Assembly: GCF_010668805.1 (NCBI RefSeq)
Contig: NZ_WUFT01000022.1
Span: forward strand, 27,013-91,012
Direction of reading: 5' to 3'
Source: Rhizobium phaseoli
GTDB taxonomy: Bacteria; Pseudomonadota; Alphaproteobacteria; Rhizobiales; Rhizobiaceae
DNA length: 64,000 bases
Position 1 is the stretch's first letter. Each line of letters starts with the position of its first letter. Below the pieces are notes generated by a model, which searched no databases, had not been told where the DNA came from, and saw only the letters and a list, made by a program, of their open reading frames with translations. Shown piece by piece: positions 52,044 through 61,419 of this stretch. The translations under genes and the position numbers were made by a program.

Positions 52044-52625
52044 TCACAGGGCGTCGACGTTCACGCCGACGGTGATGGCGCCGATCGGCGTTCCCTTGTC
52101 GTCGGAAATCGTGACGCTTGCCTGCGACTGCAGCGCCTGGGTCGATTCGTCCTTTTCGATCTCGTCGACGAAAACAGCGTCCTTGCCGGCTCCGAAGGAC
52201 TTCTGGAATTTGCCTTCGTCACCCTGCCAATAGTCCGACGTGGGATCGCTTTGGCCGACATTCAGCCCCTTTGCATCCATGACGAAGATCTCGGCAATCT
52301 TGCCGTTGGAAGCAGCCTTCTTTTCCTGAAGGAATTTCGACAGCGCGTTGCCGAGCACGCCGTCGATCATCGAATGGTCTGAGCCATCGACCTCGGCGCG
52401 CCACTTCTTGTCGAGGGCGTCGATATCGCCCTGGCCCAGATTGGCGTTTGCGACGTTCTGCGCCTTGATAGCCTCGATGACGACCGGATCGTTCAGCCAA
52501 GGTTTTACGTCGCTCGCCACGTAGTCGGAGATCGGGGCGAGCTTCGCATCCTGCGCCATGGATGCGCCCGTCGAGACGGCAAGTGCGGTGCAGGCCAAAA
52601 GAAATGCGGAGACGACGTTCTTCAT
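52044..52625 (-). CDS. exported Cache-like sensor protein beside a chemoreceptor
   Basis: The protein has 193 residues. The signal peptide MKNVVSAFLLACTALAVSTG ends near ASMAQ. The mature part resembles a single Cache/PDC sensor domain: NDPVVIEAIKAQNVANANLG, AEIFVMDAKGLNVGQSDPTS, DYWQGDEGKFQKSF and a last strand IGAITVGVNVDAL. Such domains usually sit inside membrane receptors, whereas here the domain is a free periplasmic protein. The start has AGGAAGGGAAC. It lies 64 bp downstream of a methyl-accepting chemotaxis protein and probably hands a ligand signal to it. The ligand is unknown. Confidence 0.8.
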   Translation of the reverse strand: MKNVVSAFLLACTALAVSTGASMAQDAKLAPISDYVASDVKPWLNDPVVIEAIKAQNVANANLGQGDIDALDKKWRAEVDGSDHSMIDGVLGNALSKFLQEKKAASNGKIAEIFVMDAKGLNVGQSDPTSDYWQGDEGKFQKSFGAGKDAVFVDEIEKDESTQALQSQASVTISDDKGTPIGAITVGVNVDAL

Positions 52626-52689
52626 AACTGTTCCCTTCCTGATTATGGGGTGGAGCTGTGGAATAAAAGCGTATGAAACGAGGGTGAGG

Positions 52690-54582
52690 TCAGAACTCTT
52701 CCCAGGCACCGGGAGCAGCGGCGACGGCGGCATTTCCCGCATGCCGCTGCACAAATGCCCTAGGTTCGGGGGCCCTGGGCTCGGGGCGAGATTGGCGAAT
52801 GCTCGATTGGGCGGTTTTGGGAAGGCCGGCGGCAGAGGCGCCAACCGTGAACCTGCCAGCCGAGTTCTGCAGAAGGCGTCCCTGGGTGAGCAATTCCTGG
52901 CAGGCCGCGTTGGTTTCCTCGACCATCGCCGCGTTCTGCTGTGTCGCATGATCCATCTGGTTGATCGCGCCGTTGATTTCCTGCAGACCCGTCGCCTGTT
53001 CGCGATAGGACTGGACGATGGAGGCGATACTGTCGCTGATGCGGTTGATCTGCTCCTCGATCTTCAACAGGGCATCGCCGGTTTGGTTCACCAGCCCGAC
53101 GCCTGCGGCAACTTCCTGGCCGGAGACATTGATCAGGTTCTTGATTTCCTTTGCCGCATTGGCGGACCGTTGGGCGAGTTCCCGCACTTCCTGCGCGACG
53201 ACCGCAAATCCTTTGCCGGCTTCGCCGGCGCGCGCCGCCTCGACGCCGGCGTTCAGCGCCAGCAGGTTCGTCTGAAAGGCGATTTCATCGATGACGCCGA
53301 TGATCCGGCCGATCTGGCTCGACGAGGTCTGGATCCGGTCCATCGCTCCGATCGCATCACGAACGACAGTCGCCGAGACATGGGCGCTGCGCTTTGTTTC
53401 CTCGACCAGCTTCCCGGCATTTTCAGCGCGTTGCGACGATGCTCTGACCGTGGTGGTCACCTCATCGAGTGCGGCGGCGGTCTGTTCCAGGGCTGCTGCC
53501 TGTTGCTCGGTCCGCTTGGCGAGCTGATCGGCGGAGGAGGCCAGCTCGCTTGACCCGCCTTCAACGGCGACGGAAGCGGTCTTGATCTCGGTCAGCGCTG
53601 CCGCGACCGCTTCGACCATGCGGTTGAAATCCTGCCGCAGTTTATCGAATTCGGGGCCGAGATCGGCCAGGTGTATCGAGAAGTCACCTGCGGCAAGCTT
53701 TTCCAATTCATTGGCAAGCGCGGTCATGACCAGTCGCTGAGAATTGTTGGCCTCTTCCGTCAAGGATGCATTGCGCGCCCGTTCGGCGTCGAACGCGGCG
53801 CTCTGTTCTGCAGCGGCTTGCTCTCTTTCGACCTTGGCAATTGCCTCGTTACGGAAGACTTCCAAGGCACGTGCCAGGAAACCGATCTCATCGCCATTTT
53901 CCCTGTAGGTGACGGGAGAGGCCAGATCGCCTTTCTGCAAGGCGCTGATCCGTTCGCTGATGATGCGGATCGGCCGGCCGACGAGGCTGCGCATGGCGAG
54001 AAGAAATGCAATGACGGCCAAAGCGGTGATCATGAATTGCGTGAGCAGCGAAATGAGGACCTTCTGCCTGACTTCGGCAGCGATTTTTTCGACGGACCAG
54101 TTGGTGACGATGTAGCCGGTGGCCTTGCCCGATTTGTCCAGCGGAAGCGGCGCGGTGATCGTCACCATGCCGGCAGATATCCCGCCGTCGTCGATGGTGG
54201 TCTTTTCCGGTTTGGCGCTCAGGCCCTTTGCCAGATCGGCCGGCGCCGGCAAACCGCTGATGCCGTCGCGTGTCCACGTGTCGACGGCTGAAGGTTCGGC
54301 GTTGAAGGCGGCAAACTGCACAAGATCGAGTGATGGATCGTCGCGGTAGAGCGAATAGGCCTCACGCACGGCGTTGGCCTTGCCCCATTTGACGCCGCCT
54401 GCGGCCAGAGACGCAAACTGCTCCGCATCCTTGGACCAGTTCGCCTTGGCGCCATCGATCAAGGCTTTGGTTTCGTACATCCAGGTGTAGGTGGCGAAGG
54501 CGGAAATGCCGCAAAGATTGACGGCAACGATAATCGCCGCCAGCTTGGCTGTCAGAGGCATCGTCTTCAAAAACTGGAACAT
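52690..54582 (-). CDS. methyl-accepting chemotaxis protein
   Basis: The protein has 630 residues. The first membrane helix (about 9-30) and a second near residue 180 enclose a periplasmic sensor region of about 140 residues. HAMP follows (VGRPIRIISERISALQKGDL). The long signalling coiled coil has the conserved tip KGFAVVAQEVRELAQRSANA, which contacts CheA and CheW. The last residues are GAWEEF, a C-terminal pentapeptide like those that tether CheR in enteric receptors. The start at 54582 is by domain fit; a frame start 63 bp earlier has no ribosome site. It is followed by the free Cache-like protein. Confidence 0.93.
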   Translation of the reverse strand: MFQFLKTMPLTAKLAAIIVAVNLCGISAFATYTWMYETKALIDGAKANWSKDAEQFASLAAGGVKWGKANAVREAYSLYRDDPSLDLVQFAAFNAEPSAVDTWTRDGISGLPAPADLAKGLSAKPEKTTIDDGGISAGMVTITAPLPLDKSGKATGYIVTNWSVEKIAAEVRQKVLISLLTQFMITALAVIAFLLAMRSLVGRPIRIISERISALQKGDLASPVTYRENGDEIGFLARALEVFRNEAIAKVEREQAAAEQSAAFDAERARNASLTEEANNSQRLVMTALANELEKLAAGDFSIHLADLGPEFDKLRQDFNRMVEAVAAALTEIKTASVAVEGGSSELASSADQLAKRTEQQAAALEQTAAALDEVTTTVRASSQRAENAGKLVEETKRSAHVSATVVRDAIGAMDRIQTSSSQIGRIIGVIDEIAFQTNLLALNAGVEAARAGEAGKGFAVVAQEVRELAQRSANAAKEIKNLINVSGQEVAAGVGLVNQTGDALLKIEEQINRISDSIASIVQSYREQATGLQEINGAINQMDHATQQNAAMVEETNAACQELLTQGRLLQNSAGRFTVGASAAGLPKTAQSSIRQSRPEPRAPEPRAFVQRHAGNAAVAAAPGAWEEF

Positions 54583-54803
54583 TCCGCGGGCCTGGAATTG
54601 CGGCTCAGTCGGGCAGGTTTCCGACCGGCGTATCAACACGGGCATCGCTGCTGACGGTCACATCACGAGCGCTCATGCCCATGTCCTGATAGCAACCCAA
54701 AACGCGCAAACGGAGTGTGTCGTTGATGTGTGAATAAATCATAAAGTGGAATGGGATGCCGGAGCGCGGGCATCGCGTTGCGGCCGCCTGGGATTTGGCT
54801 CGC

Positions 54804-56330
54804 TCAGCTGTTTTCCGCGATCGCCTCTTCGGGCTCGGGCTGGCGGCGTTTGCGGCGACGCGTCGTCAGTTCGGCGCCGGCATCGCGCGGCAGGCGCAGG
54901 AAGGTGATGCAGGCCAGTGCCGAAATCGCCGAGACGCTGAAGAAGGCGGTGTGGAAATCCGAGACCAGCAGCCTGCCGCCATGAAAGCTGCTCGAAATTT
55001 CGAGGATGCCGCCGGCGATCGCGACACCCATCGCCATGGAGATACGCTGGGCAACGGCGTTGATTGCGGTTGCCTGGCTGCTGTCGGCGTCGTCGACATC
55101 GCCGAAGGCCATGGCGTTGACGCCCGAGAAGGCCATGGAGCGGAACAGGCCGCCGATCAGCAGGCAGGCCATGATCAAATACAGCGGCGTCTCGGCGGTA
55201 AAGAGGCCGTTGATGCCGAGAAAGATCGCCGCCAGCAAGGTTGTGATCGATATCACGGTGCGGAAGCCGAAGGCATTGAAGGTGCGCGAAGCGGCGAATT
55301 TCGAGCCCATGGAGCCGAGCGCGCTGACGAAGGTGACCGAGCCCGATTGCAGCGGCGTCAGGCCGAAGCCGAGCTGCAGCATCAGCGGCATCAGGAAAGG
55401 CAGAGCGCCAAGCCCCATGCGGAAATTCGAGGCGCCGAGGATCGCGGCCCTAAACATCGGGTAGCGGAACATCTTCGGATCGAGAAGCGGATAGGGCGTG
55501 CGGCGGGCATGCAGGAGATAGAGGAGGCCGGCAAGAATGCCGACAGCCACCGTGACATAACCATAGACGAGCGGCACGGCCGGCAGGCTGATCACCGACA
55601 GGCCGAAGACGAAGCCGGAAAAGCCGATGCCGCAGAGGAAGAAACCGGGAAAATCCATCGGCCGCGGGCTGCGCGGCTCGACGGCCGGCAGGAAACGCGT
55701 GACGAGAATGATGCCGAGCACGCCGATCGGGACGTTGACCCAGAAGATCCAGTGCCAGCTGAGATAGGTGGTGAGGAAACCGCCGATCGGCGGACCCATC
55801 ATCGGCCCGATCAGGGCGGGAATGGTCAGCCAGGCCATGGCATCGACAAGTTCGTGGCGCGGCGTTCCCCTGACCAACAGCAGGCGGCTGACCGGGGTCA
55901 TCATCGAGCCGCCGGCGCCCTGGATCAGCCGCGCGACGACGAAGGCCGCGATCGAGTTGGAAAAGGCGCAGGCGACCGAGCCGATCATGAAGACGAAGAT
56001 CGCCAAACGGAAGATGTTGCGCGCACCGAAACGATCGGACATCCAGCCGCTGATCGGGATGAAGATCGCCAGCGCCACGAGATAGCTGGTGACGGCAAGC
56101 TTCAGCGCGATCGGCGAAGTGCCGATATCGGCCGCGATCGCCGGCAGGCTGGTGGCGATGACGGTCGAATCCATCTGTTCCATGAACAGGGCGACCGCAA
56201 GGATCATGGGTGTCAGGCGGGGCACGGGCAACCGGGATGCAAAGAGGAAAATTGCGGCGCAACGGGCGTCGGTTGGGATCTGTTTGGTTCTACGGCAGCG
56301 ATGCGCAGCTGTCCACGCGATCGATGTCAC
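54804..56330 (-). CDS. MFS transporter, DHA2 (EmrB/QacA) type
   Basis: The protein has up to 508 residues and 14 hydrophobic segments. The DHA2 pattern is clear: MEQMDSTVIATSLPAIAADI in helix 1, ISGWMSDRFGARNIF in loop 2-3 and GAGGSMMTPVSRLLL in motif C. It is a proton-driven exporter of drugs or metabolites. The start is uncertain: a GTG at 56330 opens the frame, and GTG 56225 and ATG 56207 are alternatives; none has a good ribosome site. The C-terminus is basic (TTRRRKRRQPEPEE). It is divergent from the bluB riboswitch, with no sign that the two are related. Confidence 0.88.
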   Translation of the reverse strand: MTSIAWTAAHRCRRTKQIPTDARCAAIFLFASRLPVPRLTPMILAVALFMEQMDSTVIATSLPAIAADIGTSPIALKLAVTSYLVALAIFIPISGWMSDRFGARNIFRLAIFVFMIGSVACAFSNSIAAFVVARLIQGAGGSMMTPVSRLLLVRGTPRHELVDAMAWLTIPALIGPMMGPPIGGFLTTYLSWHWIFWVNVPIGVLGIILVTRFLPAVEPRSPRPMDFPGFFLCGIGFSGFVFGLSVISLPAVPLVYGYVTVAVGILAGLLYLLHARRTPYPLLDPKMFRYPMFRAAILGASNFRMGLGALPFLMPLMLQLGFGLTPLQSGSVTFVSALGSMGSKFAASRTFNAFGFRTVISITTLLAAIFLGINGLFTAETPLYLIMACLLIGGLFRSMAFSGVNAMAFGDVDDADSSQATAINAVAQRISMAMGVAIAGGILEISSSFHGGRLLVSDFHTAFFSVSAISALACITFLRLPRDAGAELTTRRRKRRQPEPEEAIAENS

Positions 56331-56381
56331 ATACGGGTGAATGCGGCATGAGGCCGCTTGCCGCCGCCACGCTTTGCTGAA

Positions 56382-56553
56382 ATAGATGCGCCGTCAGGTG
56401 CCCGCCGACCAGGCGGGAGAATCGGGAATTCGGTGTAAGACCGGAACGTGCCCAACGCTGTAAGGCCGACGTTTGCCGCTTATCATGCCACTGGCTTTTG
56501 CTGGGAAGGCTGCGGCAGACGGATGACGCCAAGTCAGAAGACCGGCCTGGCAA
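56382..56553 (+). ncRNA. cobalamin (B12) riboswitch
   Basis: The hallmark segments appear in order. A 5' stem CCCGCCGACCAGGCGGG precedes GAATCGGGAATTCGGTGTAA (with GACCGG), CCCAACGCTGTAAGGCCGAC, the B12 box GCCACTGGCTTTTGCTGGGA with AGGC, and GATGACGCCAAGTCAGAAGA closing the core. The element ends about 54 bp before bluB. A CCCGC/GCGGG hairpin between core and start may be part of the expression platform. Cobalamin binding is expected to repress bluB. Confidence 0.95.
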
Positions 56554-56606
56554 GATAGACCCAACCCGCGCGGACGGCGGGCGGTTGCGTTGTTGGGGAT
56601 TTGACG

Positions 56607-57296
56607 ATGCGACCCTTTGATGAGGATGCCCTTTCGGTGGCGTCCGGTTTTTCCTTGGCCGAACGCGAGGCCGTCTATCATGCGATCATGACGCGGCGCG
56701 ACGTTCGCGGCCAGTTCCTGCCTGACCCCTTGCCCGACGACGTCGTGGAACGGCTGCTGACGGCTGCCCATCACGCACCCTCCGTCGGCTTCATGCAGCC
56801 GTGGAATTTCATTCTGGTGAAAAGTCTAACGGTGCGCACGCGCGTCCGTGATGCCTTTGCGAAGGCGAATGAGGAGGCGGCATTGATGTTTGAGGGCGAG
56901 CGGCGGCAGGCCTATCGCTCCCTCAAGCTCGAGGGCATAGCAGAGGCGCCGCTCGGCATCTGCGTGACCTGCGATCCCACGCGCAGCGGCAGCGTGGTGC
57001 TGGGGAGGACGCACAATCCGCGGATGGATAGCTATTCCACCGTCTGCGCCATCCAGAATCTCTGGCTTGCGGCGCGCGCCGAAGGGATCGGTATCGGCTG
57101 GGTCAGCATCTTTCACGAAGGCGACCTGAAAACCATTCTCGGCATACCCGAGCATATCGAGGTGGTCGCCTGGCTCTGCGCCGGTTTTGTCGACCGGCTC
57201 TATGATCAGCCGGAACTCTCGGTCAAAGGCTGGCGGCAGCGGCTGCCGCTCGAGGAACTCGTTTTCCACGACGGCTGGGGGCGGAGCGAGCCATAG
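56607..57296 (+). CDS. bluB: 5,6-dimethylbenzimidazole synthase BluB
   Basis: The protein has 229 residues. BluB is a nitroreductase-fold enzyme that breaks down reduced FMN with oxygen to make 5,6-dimethylbenzimidazole, the lower ligand of cobalamin. MTRRDVRGQFLPDPLPDDVV, HHAPSVGFMQPWNFILV, the RTHNPRMDSYSTVCAIQNLW region and GIGIGWVSIFHE are family-specific. An upstream cobalamin riboswitch fits this role. GGGGAT lies eight bases before the ATG. No other cob genes are in the window. Confidence 0.97.
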   Translation: MRPFDEDALSVASGFSLAEREAVYHAIMTRRDVRGQFLPDPLPDDVVERLLTAAHHAPSVGFMQPWNFILVKSLTVRTRVRDAFAKANEEAALMFEGERRQAYRSLKLEGIAEAPLGICVTCDPTRSGSVVLGRTHNPRMDSYSTVCAIQNLWLAARAEGIGIGWVSIFHEGDLKTILGIPEHIEVVAWLCAGFVDRLYDQPELSVKGWRQRLPLEELVFHDGWGRSEP

Positions 57297-57300
57297 CCAA

Positions 57301-58401
57301 TTACTGCTGCTGCTGGGGTTGGGGGCCAGGTGCGGCAGGATTGGCAAGATCGATCGAGCCCTGGTCCCCGGCCAGAAACTGCGGGCCGACCTGGCGGACC
57401 TTGTTCTTCGTGGGGTCGTAGGGACGCTCCGGAACCGTTGGCTGTGGTGCGGCTGATGTCGCGGTATCCTTCACCGGCGGATTGGTGCGGATGGTGGTGA
57501 TCGAGCCTTGCTGCGGCGGCTGGCTTACCGCCTGTTTGCCGCGCATCTCGTCATAATAGGCGGTGAGATTGCAGGCGCAGGAGGTTTTTTCGCCGGGCGT
57601 GCGGTTCTTGTAGGCAAAGGCGTTTTTCATGGCGCTGTAGGGTGTGCCGGTTGCGACCGAGATCATATTCGAGGCTTCGGTGCTCGTCACCTCGCGATAG
57701 AACAGTTGGGTCTCGATCCCCGGGCACATCTTGGCGCAGGTCTGGGCATCGCGGCCGAAATCGACCGAGGTGGCGTTCGAGCTGATCGGGAAGAAACCGC
57801 CGTCACAGCTGCGCACGCACATGGTGCTGACCGGTGACATCATGTCGGCCCGCGGCAAGCCGTAACGCGGATCAGCCTCCTCGCCGCCGCCGAGCGGTAT
57901 GAAGGTATCGGACCGCATCGCCTGTTCCTCGACGCTCGGCGCCGGATCGTCGGCGATGCGCTCGGAGGGTGCATAGAAATTTTCGCTGTTGCAGCTGTTG
58001 CTGTCGAGCGCAGCCATCAGTTCGCGGCGGGCGCCGTCATCGGCACCGTTCCGGCCGACCAGCTCGTTGCGGCGGTCCTGGAGATAGCTGATATTGTCGA
58101 TCATTCGGGCTTCGGATTGCGAGAGCTCGGCGCAATAATCGGCATTCTCGCCGCCGATAACAACCATGCTGCCAGAGGTGCAGCCATTGCTGCGCTGTTC
58201 GTTGCGGACCTTGCGCAGCTCGAGGTTCTGCTCGGCCATGGCGCTGGAATATTGGCGGGCTTCCGGACCGTTGCCATTGCCGATCGATCGCGGCAGGTCG
58301 GCAAGACGGCCGCGCAGGTCCTCGCAGATAACGCTGCTCTGCGCGGCGGCGGGCGCCGCGAAGGCAAGGAGGAGGGCAAGAGACAGGTTTCGGCGTTTCA
58401 C
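57301..58401 (-). CDS. DUF2865 exported protein
   Basis: The protein has 366 residues from a GTG at 58401. A signal peptide (VKRRNLSLALLLAFAAPAAA) precedes the mature protein. The domain has conserved Cys pairs: VICEDLRGRL, SNGCTSGSMVV, CVRSCDGGFFPIS, CAKMCPGIETQLFY and TSCACNLTAYYDEM. The tail is Pro/Gln-rich (PAAPGPQPQQQQ). DUF2865 is common in Rhizobiales and has no known function. The frame opens 57 codons further upstream, but that part is antisense-like and the signal peptide fixes the start. It ends 5 bp from bluB. Confidence 0.88.
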   Translation of the reverse strand: MKRRNLSLALLLAFAAPAAAQSSVICEDLRGRLADLPRSIGNGNGPEARQYSSAMAEQNLELRKVRNEQRSNGCTSGSMVVIGGENADYCAELSQSEARMIDNISYLQDRRNELVGRNGADDGARRELMAALDSNSCNSENFYAPSERIADDPAPSVEEQAMRSDTFIPLGGGEEADPRYGLPRADMMSPVSTMCVRSCDGGFFPISSNATSVDFGRDAQTCAKMCPGIETQLFYREVTSTEASNMISVATGTPYSAMKNAFAYKNRTPGEKTSCACNLTAYYDEMRGKQAVSQPPQQGSITTIRTNPPVKDTATSAAPQPTVPERPYDPTKNKVRQVGPQFLAGDQGSIDLANPAAPGPQPQQQQ

Positions 58402-58555
58402 GGCGTCGTCCCGGAATGAGCAAACGATCGGTGGGGCGAATGCGACGTCACCTCGCCGCGCCTTTCCTCTTAATGTATTTCTCTTAATAAGCTCAAAGAA
58501 AATCCTAGCGTATTTTTGCGATCTTATCCAGCAATCGCCCGAGACCCCGGTGAAA

Positions 58556-59089
58556 ATGACAGGCTTTCCCAACGAGATCCGATCCTCCGCACCGGCATCA
58601 GGCGTACCCGAATCCCAACAGGGGCTGCACGTCTTCGCAGACGGTTGTTATGAGCCGGGATCCGGCCGTGGAGGCTGGTCATTTGTCGCCTATCGTGATG
58701 CGGTGGAAATCGCATCGGACTTCGGTGGCGTTGACGATTCCAGCAATAATGCGATGGAATTGACCGCCGTTCTCAAGGCAGTCATCTGGATCAACAGCGT
58801 GGCAATCGGCGAACCCGCGATCATCTGGTCCGATTCCGTCTATGCCGTCAAAGGCTGTAATAGTCGGCGACATATCTGGAAGAACAATGGCTGGAAGAAA
58901 ATCAGCCCAAGTGGACATGGCCGACGGCGAACCATCGACAATGCGGACCTCTGGAAAGCCGTCGATCTTCAATTATCCCGGAACGCCTTGGTGACCATTG
59001 CCTGGTGCAAGGGTCATTCAGGGATTATCGGCAATGAGCGCGCGGATGCGCTTGCAGACAGAGGACGCCTGTCGATAGCCGGGGGCTGA
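58556..59089 (+). CDS. RNase H-family protein
   Basis: The protein has 177 residues and an RNase HI fold. The expected carboxylates are present: Asp in HVFADGCYEPGSGRGGW, Glu in NNAMELTAVLKAVIW, Asp in IWSDSVYAVKG and Asp in GNERADALADRG. The basic handle is weak. It should cleave RNA in RNA-DNA hybrids. An N-terminal extension of about 22 residues precedes the fold. This is probably not the main rnhA, as it lacks housekeeping neighbours; GTG 58550 is an alternative start. Codon use is slightly more A/T than the surroundings. Confidence 0.85.
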   Translation: MTGFPNEIRSSAPASGVPESQQGLHVFADGCYEPGSGRGGWSFVAYRDAVEIASDFGGVDDSSNNAMELTAVLKAVIWINSVAIGEPAIIWSDSVYAVKGCNSRRHIWKNNGWKKISPSGHGRRRTIDNADLWKAVDLQLSRNALVTIAWCKGHSGIIGNERADALADRGRLSIAGG

Positions 59090-59106
59090 CATTGCCGGCA
59101 ACCGGC

Positions 59107-61419
59107 TTACGCCGGTTGCGATGCCTCGACGACGGCGAGCGCTGCCATATTGACGACGCCGCGGGAGGTGACCGAGGGGGCGAGGATGTGGGCGGGCAGG
59201 GCGGTGCCGAGCAGGATCGGGCCGACATGCAGACCATCGGTCATCGACTTGACCACGCCGAGGGTGATGTTAGCGGCGTCAAGGTTCGGGAAGACCAGAA
59301 GGTTTGCTTCATCGTGCAGGGTCGTATCCGGCATGACGCGCTTGCGCAGCGCTTCGGTGATGGCGCTTTCGCCGTGCATCTCGCCGTCGACCTCGAGATC
59401 GGGGGCGGCCTCGCGCACAAGCTGCAGGGCGTTGCGCATCTTCGTGGCGCTTTCGGATTCGCGCGAGCCGAAGTTGGAATGCGAAACGAGGGCGGCGCGC
59501 GGGGTGATGCCGAAACGCCGGATTTCCTCGGCCGCCAGCACCGTTGCCTCGGCAACTTCCTCGGCACTTGGATTGAAGGTGACGTAGGTGTCGGTGAAGA
59601 AAGTGGCGCCGCGCTGCGAGATCATCAGGCTGAGGGCCGAGAAATCGCGGACGTCCTTGCGCTTGCCGATGATCTGGCGGACGTCGCGCAGGTGCTTCTC
59701 GTAGCGGCCTTCCAGACCGCAGATCAGCGCATCGGCCTCGCCGCGCCTCAGCGCCAGTGCGCCGATGACGGTGGTATTGGTACGCACGATGGTGCGGGCG
59801 GCTTCGGGAATGACGCCGCGGCGGCCGACGAGGGAAAAATACAGATCGACATATTCGCGGAAGCGCGGATCGTCTTCCGGATTGATGACCTCGAAATCCT
59901 GCAGCGGGCGGATACGCAGGCCGTAGCGCTTCAGGCGCGTCTCGATGACCTGCGGGCGGCCGATCAGGATCGGTTCGGCGAGGCCTTCCTCGAGCAGCAC
60001 CTGGGCGGCGCGCAGCACACGCTCGTCTTCGCCTTCGGAGAAGATGACACGCTTGCGTTCGGCTGCCTTGGCCGCGGTGAAGATCGGCTTCATGACGAAG
60101 CCGGAGCGGAAGACGAAGCGGTTCAGCTGATCGAGATAGGCGTCGAAGTCCTGGATCGGGCGGCGCGCTACGCCGCTCTGCTCGGCGGCCTTGGCAACCG
60201 CAGGGGCGATGCGCAGGATCAGGCGCGGATCGAAGGGCGAGGGGATCAGGTAATCCGGGCCGAAGACCGGGGTTTCGCCGGAATAGGCGCGGGCGGCGAC
60301 ATCGGACGGCTCTTCGCGGGCAAGGGCGGCGATGGCGCGCACGGCCGCCATCTTCATTTCCTCATTGATCGTCTCGGCGCCGCAATCGAGCGCGCCGCGG
60401 AAGATATAGGGGAAGCAGAGGACGTTGTTGACCTGGTTGGCGAAATCCGAGCGGCCGGTGCAGATCATCGCATCGGGGCGGGCGGCACGGGCGAGATCCG
60501 GCATGATCTCCGGGGTCGGATTGGCGAGCGCCATGATCAGCGGCTTGTCGGCCATCTGCGCCAACAGTTCCGGCTTCAAGACGCCGGCGGCCGACAGGCC
60601 GAGGAAGACGTCGGCACCGCCGATATTTTCGGCGAGCGTGCGCGTATCGCTCTTCTGGGCGTAGACGGATTTCCATTCGTCCATCAGCTCGACGCGGCCC
60701 TCATAGACGAGGCCTTCGAGATCGTGGACCCAGATATTTTCGCGTTTTGCGCCGAGAATGACAAGCAGGTTGAGGCAGGCAAGGGCGGCGGCCCCGGCGC
60801 CGGAAGCAACGATCTTGACGTTTTCGATCGCCTTGCCGGCGAGTTCCAGTCCGTTGAGGATCGCGGCGGCGACGATGATCGCGGTGCCGTGCTGGTCGTC
60901 ATGGAAGACCGGGATCTTCATCTTTTCGCGCAGGCGCCGCTCGACCTCGAAACATTCCGGCGCCTTGATGTCTTCGAGGTTGATGCCGCCGAAGGTCGGC
61001 TCCAGCGAGGCGACGGTCGAAACCATCTGCTCGACGCTTGCGGCGTCGATTTCGATATCGAAGACATCGATGCCGGCGAATTTCTTGAAGAGCACGGCCT
61101 TGCCCTCCATCACCGGCTTAGAAGCCAGCGGGCCGATGTTGCCAAGCCCAAGAACGGCGGTGCCGTTGGAAATGACGGCGACGAGATTGGCGCGCGAGGT
61201 ATATTCAGCCGCCATCTCCGGATTGTCGCGGATGGCAAGGCAGGGGGCGGCGACGCCGGGCGAATAGGCAAGTGCCAGGTCGCGCTGGTTGCCGAGCGGT
61301 TTGGTTGCCTGGATCTCCAGTTTGCCGGGGCGGGGATAGCGGTGGAAGAACAGCGCCTGCTCGTCGAGATCGCCGCCTGTCAGGTTCTTTTCCGTCTTGG
61401 ATTTTTCCTGGTGATCCAT
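59107..61419 (-). CDS. NADP-dependent malic enzyme with C-terminal phosphotransacetylase-like domain
   Basis: The protein has 770 residues from the ATG at 61419, which has GGAGG six bases upstream. The malic-enzyme part (about 1-430) has LALAYSPGVAAPCLAI, GKAVLFKKFAGIDVFDIE, VFHDDQHGTAIIVAAAILNG and the nucleotide motif VASGAGAAALACLNLL. LANPTPEIMPD and NQVNNVLCFPYIFRGALD follow. The C-terminal 320 residues resemble phosphotransacetylase (VIFSEGEDERVLRAAQVLLE, GPILLGTALPAHIL), normally inactive in this family. It decarboxylates malate to pyruvate, which in bacteroids supplies acetyl-CoA from dicarboxylates. NADP versus NAD specificity cannot be settled by eye. Confidence 0.95.
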   Translation of the reverse strand: MDHQEKSKTEKNLTGGDLDEQALFFHRYPRPGKLEIQATKPLGNQRDLALAYSPGVAAPCLAIRDNPEMAAEYTSRANLVAVISNGTAVLGLGNIGPLASKPVMEGKAVLFKKFAGIDVFDIEIDAASVEQMVSTVASLEPTFGGINLEDIKAPECFEVERRLREKMKIPVFHDDQHGTAIIVAAAILNGLELAGKAIENVKIVASGAGAAALACLNLLVILGAKRENIWVHDLEGLVYEGRVELMDEWKSVYAQKSDTRTLAENIGGADVFLGLSAAGVLKPELLAQMADKPLIMALANPTPEIMPDLARAARPDAMICTGRSDFANQVNNVLCFPYIFRGALDCGAETINEEMKMAAVRAIAALAREEPSDVAARAYSGETPVFGPDYLIPSPFDPRLILRIAPAVAKAAEQSGVARRPIQDFDAYLDQLNRFVFRSGFVMKPIFTAAKAAERKRVIFSEGEDERVLRAAQVLLEEGLAEPILIGRPQVIETRLKRYGLRIRPLQDFEVINPEDDPRFREYVDLYFSLVGRRGVIPEAARTIVRTNTTVIGALALRRGEADALICGLEGRYEKHLRDVRQIIGKRKDVRDFSALSLMISQRGATFFTDTYVTFNPSAEEVAEATVLAAEEIRRFGITPRAALVSHSNFGSRESESATKMRNALQLVREAAPDLEVDGEMHGESAITEALRKRVMPDTTLHDEANLLVFPNLDAANITLGVVKSMTDGLHVGPILLGTALPAHILAPSVTSRGVVNMAALAVVEASQPA

